A stretch of DNA of 38,093 nucleotides, from assembly GCA_018664045.1 (NCBI GenBank), contig JABJPE010000040.1:1-38093 (forward strand), given 5' to 3'. The notes below the pieces were generated by a model that was not told the DNA's origin, made no database searches, and saw only the letters and a program-made list of their open reading frames with translations. The position numbers and the translations under genes were made by a program. Below are positions 26,170 to 34,173 of this stretch, one piece after another (within the stretch, counting starts at the first letter, position 1; the number at the start of each line of letters is the position of its first letter). The DNA is from Legionellales bacterium (GTDB lineage: Bacteria; Pseudomonadota; Gammaproteobacteria; Comchoanobacterales; Comchoanobacteraceae).

Positions 26170-28512
26170 TTAATCCGATGAACTAAGCGGTATTTCTTGG
26201 TTAAAAGACTTAATATTTTCTATAACGACGTTAATATCAGGGGGAGAACCCACTGAGTCAGAGCTATACAAGGTATTATTTGCTATATCCTTGATTATAT
26301 CATCAGTAAGCGTAGAAGATTCTGAATCATCTAGTGACATTAAACGAAATAAATAATTAAGTGATGACTCCAGTGACTTGCGTGATAACAAAGCCTCCCC
26401 CTTGAACCGTTCTTTTATTATTTTTCCTTCTAAGTAATCAGGAATAGTCAACCTGTTAAATATGCTAATGCCACTAGAACCAGATGATGAGTCTTTAGAA
26501 GACTTTTCATTTTCTATTTCACCCGACTCTTGCATGTTAAAATACTTAATAAAAACATTTAAACCTTTGTCAATTGGAGTTTTTTCAGTAGCTGAGTCTA
26601 GCAAGGAAACTATTTTATTTATTCCAGGTGAAATAGATGACTGCAACTTTTCTGAAGTGGTATTTTTTGATAAGAGCTCAAAATCTTCGATGCCTTTTAC
26701 AATTGTAAATAATTTATTATCTCTTGGCAGCTCTATTTTCAAAAATTGGTTAAGCCTCATTGCTTTTGAGCCTTTAGGAGAAGCATAAAAAGATCTAAAC
26801 CTTGTTATTGTTGACCTGAAGAACATATGCCCCTCACCAACACCTTGTTCTTTTAAATCTTGCAAATCAATTCTAGACCTCTTTTCAACTCGAGCACCTT
26901 TAGTATCTTGGTAAGCATTTGAGATACTACCTGCGTTAGCTTGAAAACTCTCAACCTGGGTCACTAATGACTCTCCAGCACTCTTGTTGAAAAAGTCCCA
27001 TGTTTCAGTGGGATCCTCTAGCTTCATACATATTTTTATATTCGTGTTAGCACCAATGGATGCCGCCTCTTCTTTCGAAGCCTTTTGAAAAGCAGGTAAA
27101 TCTTGCCCAGCAAAAATAACAGAGAACCCTAGTGACCTAGCTTGAGCTGGCACAACCGCAAAACCTTTGACCGCATAATAACCATACTCATCAAGCACAC
27201 ATAAAAATGGGGTTGCTGCATTGGTAGGCTTTCTATCGATTAAGTCTCTATAATCGCCCTCAACAGATTCACCCAAGCCAGAAGCCATCATAGCTTTCAT
27301 AGTCGCAATAATAATTTTCCCAAGGTTCGCTAATTCATCTGGAGATTTTTCTAGAGCCGGGAGTAATACAACCATTATTCTTCTATTTAAAACTACGTCT
27401 CTTAAATCCACCTCAGCTAGATTAGTTCTTATAATATGTCCATAAGTATCAGCCAAAGAAGAGAAAACCCTTACCAACTGCATAGTTATAAATCCATGCT
27501 GCTCAAACACCTGAGAGACTTGTTTACCTTTCTTTTCCTTATTATAGCCAGGCAAGTTATGAACATAGTTGCGCATAGGCTCCATAACCGTATCAGGCAA
27601 GAAACTCATATCTATAGGATATTGCCCATCACGAATAAAAGCGCTATCTGTAACCATAGCTTCTAGCCTATCTAGACCAAAATAATTTCTTATAGTATTA
27701 GCATCAAGCAGAATATGACCTGCATCACGCATTGCAGTTAAAACCTTCAGTAGCGCCTCAACAAACGCTATTGCTCTACCTTTCCACATATCACTGTCAC
27801 CGGATGATGAACCTGAATCCATCATGCTCACAACCAAGTTAGACAACATACCAGAAGAACCATCGGCAAAGGGATTCAATGTATTTGATAGGCGGCTTGC
27901 CTGTGGACCAACAATGTCTTTAGCACCAGTCATAAAGTTGATAAGGAGAAGATCGTCTTCTCGACCCATATACTTTACCATGCCAAACACCTTGGCATAG
28001 AGGGAGTTATCACCCTTACCATCTACATATATAAAACCACTAGATTGTAACAAGGCATTATACGACAGCGAAACAAGAGTTTCTGTTTTACCAGATCCAG
28101 TTGAACCAAAAATCAACACATGGGTTCTCATATCCTCATTTGAAAACCATATTTCAGAATTTGTTTTTTTCTCATTACCAAAAAAGTATATCCCCTCAGC
28201 TTTCTTCGGTTTATTTGTTCCTGGAATTAAATCGTTATAGTCATTTGCATTTGAACGCATAGGCATTCTGTATGGTAATGTACACTTTTGTACAGCTGAC
28301 ATAATAAAAACGATTATACATATAATAAACGTTAAATCTGAAACAACGGGGAAAAACAAACCAATTGACCCAAGCATAGATAAACCTGTGGCAATTTGAA
28401 CAGGATTTTTTAAAATACTGGCTATACGATCACTAAAACTCCGAGTATCACGGAGCACAGCGCTCATTTTCTGCTCTTGCGAGCTATTTAGACCTCTTTG
28501 TGCATATGCCAT
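26170..28512 (-). CDS. icmO: Dot/Icm type IV coupling protein DotL (IcmO)
   Basis: DotL is the VirD4-like coupling ATPase that receives effectors through IcmS-IcmW and DotM-DotN. The 780 residues nearly equal Legionella DotL (783). Two membrane helices lie at about residues 38-72. Walker A GSTGSGKT is at 136-143, with the Walker B region CVLDEYGYYAV near 440-450, preceded by the conserved VLLPALEKSPDELANLGK. The C-terminal 130 residues are Ser- and acid-rich and form the chaperone-docking tail, which varies most between species. It begins 13 bases after the icmP stop. Confidence 0.97.
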   Translation of the reverse strand: MAYAQRGLNSSQEQKMSAVLRDTRSFSDRIASILKNPVQIATGLSMLGSIGLFFPVVSDLTFIICIIVFIMSAVQKCTLPYRMPMRSNANDYNDLIPGTNKPKKAEGIYFFGNEKKTNSEIWFSNEDMRTHVLIFGSTGSGKTETLVSLSYNALLQSSGFIYVDGKGDNSLYAKVFGMVKYMGREDDLLLINFMTGAKDIVGPQASRLSNTLNPFADGSSGMLSNLVVSMMDSGSSSGDSDMWKGRAIAFVEALLKVLTAMRDAGHILLDANTIRNYFGLDRLEAMVTDSAFIRDGQYPIDMSFLPDTVMEPMRNYVHNLPGYNKEKKGKQVSQVFEQHGFITMQLVRVFSSLADTYGHIIRTNLAEVDLRDVVLNRRIMVVLLPALEKSPDELANLGKIIIATMKAMMASGLGESVEGDYRDLIDRKPTNAATPFLCVLDEYGYYAVKGFAVVPAQARSLGFSVIFAGQDLPAFQKASKEEAASIGANTNIKICMKLEDPTETWDFFNKSAGESLVTQVESFQANAGSISNAYQDTKGARVEKRSRIDLQDLKEQGVGEGHMFFRSTITRFRSFYASPKGSKAMRLNQFLKIELPRDNKLFTIVKGIEDFELLSKNTTSEKLQSSISPGINKIVSLLDSATEKTPIDKGLNVFIKYFNMQESGEIENEKSSKDSSSGSSGISIFNRLTIPDYLEGKIIKERFKGEALLSRKSLESSLNYLFRLMSLDDSESSTLTDDIIKDIANNTLYSSDSVGSPPDINVVIENIKSFNQEIPLSSSD

Positions 28513-28525
28513 ATCTTATTTATCC

Positions 28526-29668
28526 TTAATCTTCATCAGGCTCGTATATAATCTGTGAAATTGCATCTTCCATAGCATTAACTGCAGTTTCAACTACTGG
28601 AACCTTAAGTGGGCGACGAAGTCTTTTTTCAACCCCCCAGTGCGCAAAAGGCCCTGCTATCTCTGGAAATGCAGTCTTTCTACCAACAGAATTAAGCATA
28701 TACCATAGTCTTCTATCAACTGCTTTTAGCCATAGAAACTCAGCCGTTGCCATAACACCATCTAACCGAGCTATCTCAAGCATTGACGCCATCATTGTTA
28801 TGACATATGCATGAGGACCCGCAGCGCGACCCACAACTTTAGATGAAATATGCTTGCGCAACAACTCTCTAGACCCTGTAAAGTCAAGTTTAGTACTCAA
28901 TGATGATTTAGATATTTGGTCAAGTAATTTTCTACTTGATGCAGTATCACGCTCAGCTTTTGCTGCAAAAGCTGCAAACAAGGCCTGGACGTAAGGTGGC
29001 TGCGTATCAATCCTAGAATCCCAAATTGGGCCCATTTGCAAACAAAATTGCTCGGCGGCGGCCTCTCTTATAACTCTAGCACATATTTTGCCATCTTTAT
29101 TATACTCTTCGAGCAACTTATGTTTTTTACAAAACGGCATTGGCTGCTCAGACATTCTCCAATGGCCTTCGTCCAACCCAGTATCAATAAGGTTTTTATT
29201 CAGGACAGGCGAGTACTGAGGATAAACGCTGTTTTGAAGGGCGCGTAATTTCTTCATGTTATATACATTATTATACATAGTAGAAGAGTGGTAGAAAAAT
29301 AATGATGATCCTAGCAAAACGCTCAGTAAAAAAACTGGTATAGACAAATACGAACAAACACTATCACTTATAGTCAAAAGTGTTGTAGCAGGAACTGTAG
29401 CTGGGTCTGCTTTTTCCATATAGGTAGTCCAGCGTTCTAGATTTGCCACATCGGGCTGCGGTAAGTGCAACCAAGCAGAGATATCAGAAGCTGCATCTAA
29501 GAAAATTTCAATAATACTTATTTCAGCCAGCCTTATGCTAAAAAGGGCAGACACTACTTGAGCTTTATATCTCCACCATACTATTGCGCCAAAAATCACA
29601 AAAAATGCCGCGATATATAATGCATCCATTCCTTGTCCGTTTTGCTGCTGCTGACCGCCTCCCTTCAT
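28526..29668 (-). CDS. icmP: Dot/Icm coupling-complex protein DotM (IcmP)
   Basis: DotM partners DotL and, in Legionella, binds acidic Glu-rich effector signals through its cytosolic domain. The 380-residue protein (Legionella 376) has a Gln/Gly-rich start, membrane helices at about residues 14-34 and 107-128, and a cytosolic domain with MPFCKKHKL, FCLQMGPIWDS, LFAAFAAKAERD and GPHAYVITMMASMLEIARLDGV, which are recognisable DotM segments. AAGGA lies five bases before the ATG, and a promoter-like pair lies just upstream, so icmP may start a transcription unit that includes icmO. Confidence 0.95.
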   Translation of the reverse strand: MKGGGQQQQNGQGMDALYIAAFFVIFGAIVWWRYKAQVVSALFSIRLAEISIIEIFLDAASDISAWLHLPQPDVANLERWTTYMEKADPATVPATTLLTISDSVCSYLSIPVFLLSVLLGSSLFFYHSSTMYNNVYNMKKLRALQNSVYPQYSPVLNKNLIDTGLDEGHWRMSEQPMPFCKKHKLLEEYNKDGKICARVIREAAAEQFCLQMGPIWDSRIDTQPPYVQALFAAFAAKAERDTASSRKLLDQISKSSLSTKLDFTGSRELLRKHISSKVVGRAAGPHAYVITMMASMLEIARLDGVMATAEFLWLKAVDRRLWYMLNSVGRKTAFPEIAGPFAHWGVEKRLRRPLKVPVVETAVNAMEDAISQIIYEPDED

Positions 29669-29698
29669 ACATTACATCCTTTATTTTGACACGATTAA

Positions 29699-29728
29699 AT
29701 TATATCAACCTTAGTGGCGTGTGGGCAA
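29699..29728 (-). promoter_or_regulatory. Sigma-70-like promoter upstream of icmP
   Basis: On the minus strand TTGCCC (29728-29723) and a perfect TATAAT (29704-29699) are separated by 18 bp, in the 98-base gap between icmQ and icmP. The predicted start lies about 25 bases before the icmP ATG. There is no YTTAAK box pair here, unlike the icmR-position promoter. Confidence 0.5.
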
Positions 29729-29766
29729 CCTAAATTTAACATGTTTTTGTTAACGCAATATTTTTA

Positions 29767-30357
29767 CTATTGTTTTTCTTCTAGAGGGACCAACTTGTTA
29801 TTAACAAATGAATATTTATCCCCAGTCCCGCTAGTAAAAAACATGATTTTATCCTGAATTAAAGCCCCCTGCTTGAGTGACAGGAGCTCACTACCGTATA
29901 TGTCATGCAATGTTTTTTCTGCCGGCATATGTATAATCATGTCTTTTTTGACCCAAATTTCTATAAAACCTTCTGGCTCCCTATTAACTTTTCCAGATAT
30001 AAATTTTTGAGCCTCTTTTTCATCAGCGTAAATAGGCCGCCCTAAAACATTTCCAGAAAAAGCAGTCAAAGACCGCTCCCACAGACTAATGTCAGCACCA
30101 AAGTTTTTATATAAGCATATGAAAATTGCCGCCTCATCATCTGCAAGCTTTCTTTTGAGAGTACTCGTGACGCTGCACATATCAGCGCTAGCCACTTCAT
30201 GCTCTTCTATCTCTTGAGCCAAAGAATCTCTATAAGTTACAATCCTGCCCTGTATGACTTTAAGCGCCAACGAACTCTCCCAATCCTTATTTTCAATAAG
30301 AACGTCTAAATTCTCAATAATTTGGCGCCGCTGTTTTACAAATACACTCTCTGACAC
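29767..30357 (-). CDS. icmQ: Dot/Icm cytosolic protein IcmQ
   Basis: IcmQ is a cytosolic protein that can insert in membranes and bind NAD; its activity is held by IcmR-type partners. The 196-residue protein (Legionella 191) begins with helices RRQIIENLDVLIENKDWESS, the partner-binding region. A linker (EHEVASADM) leads to the C-terminal domain with EAAIFICLYKNFGADISLWE, VLGRPIYADEKEAQKFI and EGFIEIWVKKDMI, which matches IcmQ. The start is a GTG behind GGGA; no in-frame ATG is better placed. It follows the icmR-position gene by 93 bases and probably uses the PmrA-like promoter at 30707-30739. Confidence 0.93.
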   Translation of the reverse strand: MSESVFVKQRRQIIENLDVLIENKDWESSLALKVIQGRIVTYRDSLAQEIEEHEVASADMCSVTSTLKRKLADDEAAIFICLYKNFGADISLWERSLTAFSGNVLGRPIYADEKEAQKFISGKVNREPEGFIEIWVKKDMIIHMPAEKTLHDIYGSELLSLKQGALIQDKIMFFTSGTGDKYSFVNNKLVPLEEKQ

Positions 30358-30450
30358 AAGTATCCCAAATATAAATAATTAAAAAATTATTCTACACCAA
30401 CCTATTTTATGAGTAAATGTTTATTTGAAAGAATGCTGAGCAGAATATTA

Positions 30451-30675
30451 CTATGGGGAGGGCTTGGAATGTCCAGTTTGAATCGGCGCACCATCGGTTG
30501 CTACAAACCCAGGGCGAGACTGATTGTGATTCGAGTCAATAGCAGCAATGGCTTTATCAGCAGCTGTGATCGCTGTAAGAACAGAACCCCCCTTTCCAAA
30601 AGCAGCAACAACATTAGCGGCAGCAGCTTTTGCGCTGTTTAAAACTTGTTTTGCTTCTGTAACTGGACTAGCCAT
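30451..30675 (-). CDS. Candidate IcmR functional homologue (FIR-type partner of IcmQ)
   Basis: This 74-residue protein shows no recognisable sequence similarity to Legionella IcmR. It lies directly upstream of icmQ on the same strand, where each Legionella and Coxiella species has its own unrelated-looking IcmR substitute. The open frame begins at 30708, but that ATG sits inside the TATAAT region. The ATG at 30675 (MASPVTEAKQ) has GGGGG five bases upstream and is the better start. Residues 3-48 are Ala-rich and helical (AKQVLNSAKAAAANVVAAF, then AITAADKAIAAID), suitable for a helical bundle with IcmQ. The last 25 residues are polar and Pro/Gly-rich, probably disordered. Its role is inferred from position and helical character only. 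Confidence 0.6.
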   Translation of the reverse strand: MASPVTEAKQVLNSAKAAAANVVAAFGKGGSVLTAITAADKAIAAIDSNHNQSRPGFVATDGAPIQTGHSKPSP

Positions 30676-30706
30676 TGTAACCCCCTTTTTTAAGAATCTA
30701 TACTTC

Positions 30707-30739
30707 ATTATAGCATAGAAACCTTAAGATAAGATTAAG
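30707..30739 (-). promoter_or_regulatory. PmrA-like promoter of the icmR-position gene and icmQ
   Basis: On the minus strand CTTAAT (30739-30734) and CTTAAG (30728-30723) are 11 bp apart, giving YTTAAK-N5-YTTAAK. A perfect TATAAT (30712-30707) begins 16 bp after the start of the second box. The geometry is identical to the modules at 1303-1335 and 1519-1551. It lies in the 77-base gap between icmS and the icmR-position start. In Legionella icmR is controlled by CpxR; in Coxiella PmrA controls many icm/dot genes. Confidence 0.7.
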
Positions 30740-30752
30740 TATAGCACATTTT

Positions 30753-31100
30753 TTAGTCATATAACAACTCGTCAAGACTTATTTTTTTATCACGGCTCAT
30801 GCCACGGCCCAACTCTTGCATTACATCGTAGATCATAAGGAGCCTTACCGCAACAGGGGTGCTGTCATCAAAAGCAACTTCTGTGCCTAACATAGAAGCT
30901 TCTTTCTCTACGTAACTGGCACCAATGCCATAGCCCAAACAAAGAGAACAAAGCTGATCAGCGCGTTTTGCAATAGCAGGCATCAATCCTGTTGTGGAGA
31001 ATATTTCTTCCAGACCAAGCTCACGACTTTTAAGCGTATATTTAACGTCATCTCCCTTAAACACCTTTACCAAGTACTTATTGAACTCTTTATCATTCAT
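30753..31100 (-). CDS. icmS: Dot/Icm effector chaperone IcmS
   Basis: IcmS is a small acidic chaperone that pairs with IcmW and docks effectors to DotL. The 115-residue protein (Legionella 114) has the conserved FSTTGLMPAIAKRADQLCSLCLGYGIGASYVEKEASMLG core and the segment VRLLMIYDVMQELG. Its ATG overlaps the icmT stop in an ATGA arrangement, so the two are translationally coupled. IcmW, its usual partner, is not in the window. Confidence 0.95.
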   Translation of the reverse strand: MNDKEFNKYLVKVFKGDDVKYTLKSRELGLEEIFSTTGLMPAIAKRADQLCSLCLGYGIGASYVEKEASMLGTEVAFDDSTPVAVRLLMIYDVMQELGRGMSRDKKISLDELLYD

Positions 31101-31357
31101 TTAAACCACCAAGGTACAGCAACTTTTCTAGGACCAGCAATAGTACTTCTAATCCATCTTAAAAATATGGGTATACTAAAGCCATATTTATTTAAACCCG
31201 CAAAAAAAAGCATGGCAACTACTGCAAAGATAAATGTCTTCATTGTTATATGGAAAGCCAAAATCAGTAAAGGAAAGCATGCGCTCGCATCGAATATCCA
31301 TAATTTCGCTGATCTAGCTGAATCTCGCCAACTTGCTCCAGGAGGGGGTCCCTTCAT
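31097..31357 (-). CDS. icmT: Dot/Icm membrane protein IcmT
   Basis: IcmT is a small inner-membrane protein needed for export and, in Legionella, for pore-mediated egress. The 86 residues equal the Legionella length. It starts with ASWRDSARSAKLWIFDASACFP, as typical, followed by two hydrophobic segments (about residues 25-40 and 42-58) and a basic tail FLRWIRSTIAGPRK ending in VPWWFK. AAGGAG lies eight bases before the ATG. It is the first gene of the long minus-strand cluster and is divergent from dotD over 190 bases. Confidence 0.95.
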   Translation of the reverse strand: MKGPPPGASWRDSARSAKLWIFDASACFPLLILAFHITMKTFIFAVVAMLFFAGLNKYGFSIPIFLRWIRSTIAGPRKVAVPWWFK

Positions 31358-31483
31358 AGTAAATACTCCTTTTTAATCTCTACTATATTAAGGTAACTAA
31401 AAACACAACTAACTTTCAAGTAAAAAAATAAAAAAATAAATCTATATAAAATAAAAGGTAAGGAAAAAACAAGAGAATCAAAC

Positions 31484-31512
31484 TTGACATACAGTCTTCA
31501 TTGAGGTTTTAT
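31484..31512 (+). promoter_or_regulatory. Sigma-70-like promoter of dotD-dotC-dotB
   Basis: A perfect TTGACA at 31484-31489 is followed after 17 bp by TTTTAT at 31507-31512 (four of six positions match the consensus), with the predicted start about 30 bases before the dotD ATG. The rest of the 190-base icmT-dotD gap is A-rich with no other element that I can defend. Confidence 0.55.
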
Positions 31513-31547
31513 AAACGTATTGATCTTATACTTAACTTTCAGGATGA

Positions 31548-32087
31548 ATGATTATGAAATCTAGCAAATGGCTTGTTTATTTACTTGGATCAGTTTTATT
31601 ATCAAACTGTTCAATGTTTTCAGATGATAGTGATGAAGAGCCAGAAATAGTTTATACTAATTTACTTGCCAGCATAGGCAGCAAACAGCTACAAGAGCAA
31701 ATTGACGTTAATGCACAGCTTGCTGAATCTGCTGCTTCAGTAAGTAATTCTTTAAATAAACTAGCTCAGCTTGAAATAGCTTCAACACCAGACTCCAAGT
31801 TCAACAAAGAAAGTAACTTTAACAAGGTTACTGGCATGAACGAAATTTCATCAATTGAGTGGAACGGCCCTATCGACCCGATAGTGAGAAAAATTTCAAA
31901 AGCAGGGAAACATAAGTACAGAGTTTTAGGTAAAAGCCCTTCCATACCTGTTATAGTTGACCTAAACATGAAAAACGTACCTTTGGCAGACATCTTGCGT
32001 AATATAACTTACCAAGCATCTGGCAAAGCACAGATATCATATATTGCTAAAGAAGACGTTATTGAATTACGTTATCTCGAAATCTAA
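31548..32087 (+). CDS. dotD: Dot/Icm outer-membrane lipoprotein DotD
   Basis: DotD is a lipoprotein of the outer-membrane core complex that with DotC targets DotH to the outer membrane. The 179-residue protein (Legionella 163) has a signal with lipobox LLSNC (Cys21), then an acidic linker, a helical region, and a C-terminal secretin N-domain-like fold (VPLADILRNITYQASGKAQISY). Two starts are possible: 31548, with AGGA only three bases away, or the ATG at 31554, with the same AGGA at nine bases. The second is perhaps better. It is followed by dotC and dotB in one operon, the order conserved in Legionellales. Confidence 0.93.
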   Translation: MIMKSSKWLVYLLGSVLLSNCSMFSDDSDEEPEIVYTNLLASIGSKQLQEQIDVNAQLAESAASVSNSLNKLAQLEIASTPDSKFNKESNFNKVTGMNEISSIEWNGPIDPIVRKISKAGKHKYRVLGKSPSIPVIVDLNMKNVPLADILRNITYQASGKAQISYIAKEDVIELRYLEI

Positions 32088-32108
32088 TCAGTGCTAGAGG
32101 GATATTGC

Positions 32109-32858
32109 ATGAAAATTTTACGAGTTTTGCCGGTACTAACTACACTTATATTTACAAGCTGTAGCAGCGATGACCCCACAGAAGCAACGGGTCTGAACAA
32201 AATAAGAGCGTCAGCTATCTCAGAGGCAGCTTTCACATACGGAGCTCAGTATGCACTAGCATGGAGAGCATCAGTAATAAGCAAAAACATCGAAAAACAA
32301 GATAAAATGTTAAATGAAGTATATAACTTCAAAGGTCTAGTTATGGATCATAACGTATTGCCTCCAATTCTGCAGAAAAGTGATAATAGCATGAACCTTA
32401 GCAATCCTAATGTCATTCGATTAAGTGATAGCGTTATTGAAATAATAATGCCAGCTAGGTTTATAACCACTACCCCCTCTTGGCGTAATTATATAAATAT
32501 GTCTATATACAAGTATCCTGAAGAACCTGATAATACTGTACTACCAAAAACAGACGAAGAAAATTTGTTATGGGATAAAAGTGTAAAAAAAGGCTGGGAA
32601 GAAGGCAAAGACCAAGGTGACTATATTTTCATGAATTCACTTTCTAGATTAACCAGAGACTATAATGGCATGTCACTTTACAAGAAACTATATTCTCAAA
32701 ACATGATATCAGCGCCATTTGTGTCTAAGGCTAACTTAGGAATAACGGGTAATTCAGCAAAAATGAGGCTTAATGATCAAATTGTAAGGATTACAAAGCC
32801 ATCTGAACTTAAAACTAACTTCTCTAAAAATTGGAAGCCAGTTTTAGTATCAAACTAA
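32109..32858 (+). CDS. dotC: Dot/Icm outer-membrane lipoprotein DotC
   Basis: DotC is a lipoprotein of the core complex that interacts with DotD and DotH. The frame opens with a GTG at 32091, but the ATG at 32109 has GAGGG seven bases upstream and starts a proper lipoprotein signal (MKILRVLPVL ... FTSC, Cys18), giving 249 residues (Legionella 303). Conserved segments are GLNKIRASAISEAAFTYGAQ followed by LAWRA, WRNYINM, KGWEEGKDQG and RLTRDYNGMSLYK. It lies 21 bases after dotD and 13 before dotB. Confidence 0.95.
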   Translation: MKILRVLPVLTTLIFTSCSSDDPTEATGLNKIRASAISEAAFTYGAQYALAWRASVISKNIEKQDKMLNEVYNFKGLVMDHNVLPPILQKSDNSMNLSNPNVIRLSDSVIEIIMPARFITTTPSWRNYINMSIYKYPEEPDNTVLPKTDEENLLWDKSVKKGWEEGKDQGDYIFMNSLSRLTRDYNGMSLYKKLYSQNMISAPFVSKANLGITGNSAKMRLNDQIVRITKPSELKTNFSKNWKPVLVSN

Positions 32859-32871
32859 ACATGAGAATAGA

Positions 32872-34101
32872 ATGGATTCTGATAATAATGACACTAATGA
32901 GTTAACCGATTCTATTGATAACAATAGAGCTGATAATTTAGAAAAAAATGTAGAAGACCCAGAAATTCATGCTCAATTAAATGATTATCTACTCCCTAAT
33001 GAACCGAGGCGCATAACGCCAAATGATGTAGACATAATACTTGAACACTGCTGCCGCATAAACACTTCAGACATTACAATACAAACTAATGAACATATAT
33101 TTGCTGAAATATATGGTAGATTATGCAGGATTACCAAAAGAAAGTTGAACAACTCAGAAGTAGGCTCTTTACTAAACTCTATTTATGGGCCTAACGGTAC
33201 AACCCAAATACTTAGTGGAAATGATATAGATACTAACTATGAGTTTAAGCCAAATAGGCTCGATAGGTATCGTTTCAGAGTAAATGGGACAGGATGCTTA
33301 GTATCAGGCCATGATGGGATCCAAATAACATTAAGAACTATCCCTAGCACACCACCGTCATTAAGTACTATGGACTTGCCAGATAATATTAAAAAATATA
33401 TCGCACCCGAGCAAGGAGTTATTTATATAACAGGTGCTACAGGTTCTGGTAAAAGCACACTGCTTGCATCTATTATAAGTGATATTGCAGCCGAGCCAAA
33501 ATCAAATAGAAAAATACTAACGTACGAGTCTCCCATAGAGTTTGTGTATGATGATATAGAAAAGACCACAGCTGTAGTAAGTCAATCAGAAATACCTTTG
33601 CATATACCAAGCTTTGCAGCAGGTGTTAGAAATGCCCTCAGGAGAAAACCACGGTTAATTTTAGTGGGTGAAGCGCGGGATCAAGAAACGATAAGCTCGG
33701 TACTAGAGGCAGCTTTAACAGGTCACCCAGTGTATACAACTATGCATACAAATGGAGTTGCGGAAACAATAAGGCGCCTAGTTGGCACATTTCCAAAAGA
33801 AGAAAGAGCAGGAAAAACTATCGATTTAATTGAAACTGTACGTCTTATAATCTGGCAAAAGCTAGTGCCAACAGTTGATAAAAAACGAGTTGCTTTACGA
33901 GAGTACCTGGTATTTAATGACACAGTTCGTGATATGCTGCTAGAGGTTGATCACACCAGAATCACAGAAAAAACACGTGAAGTTCTTAAATCTCATGGAC
34001 AAACAATGATTAGCGATGCTAAAGCAAAATATGATGCTAAAATAATTAGTGCAGATATTTTTAAAACATTAGCTAGGGGCACCGAGTACGAACAAGAGTA
34101 G
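32872..34101 (+). CDS. dotB: Dot/Icm secretion ATPase DotB
   Basis: DotB is a PilT/VirB11-like hexameric ATPase that docks on DotO and energises secretion. The 409-residue protein (Legionella 377) has Walker A GATGSGKST at 188-196, the Asp box with YESPIEFVY near 218-226, Walker B RLILVGEARD at 261-270 and the His box GHPVYTTMHTNG near 284-295. The N-terminal 40 residues form an acidic, Asn/Asp-rich extension not needed by the fold. It is the last gene of the dotDCB operon; the 72 bases to the convergent dotA end show no clear terminator hairpin. Confidence 0.97.
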   Translation: MDSDNNDTNELTDSIDNNRADNLEKNVEDPEIHAQLNDYLLPNEPRRITPNDVDIILEHCCRINTSDITIQTNEHIFAEIYGRLCRITKRKLNNSEVGSLLNSIYGPNGTTQILSGNDIDTNYEFKPNRLDRYRFRVNGTGCLVSGHDGIQITLRTIPSTPPSLSTMDLPDNIKKYIAPEQGVIYITGATGSGKSTLLASIISDIAAEPKSNRKILTYESPIEFVYDDIEKTTAVVSQSEIPLHIPSFAAGVRNALRRKPRLILVGEARDQETISSVLEAALTGHPVYTTMHTNGVAETIRRLVGTFPKEERAGKTIDLIETVRLIIWQKLVPTVDKKRVALREYLVFNDTVRDMLLEVDHTRITEKTREVLKSHGQTMISDAKAKYDAKIISADIFKTLARGTEYEQE

Positions 34102-34173
34102 CTCTAATAAAATAATGAAAATTACTTTTTTACACTCTAAAAATAAGATTTAATTTTGTCGTTTACACTCAAT

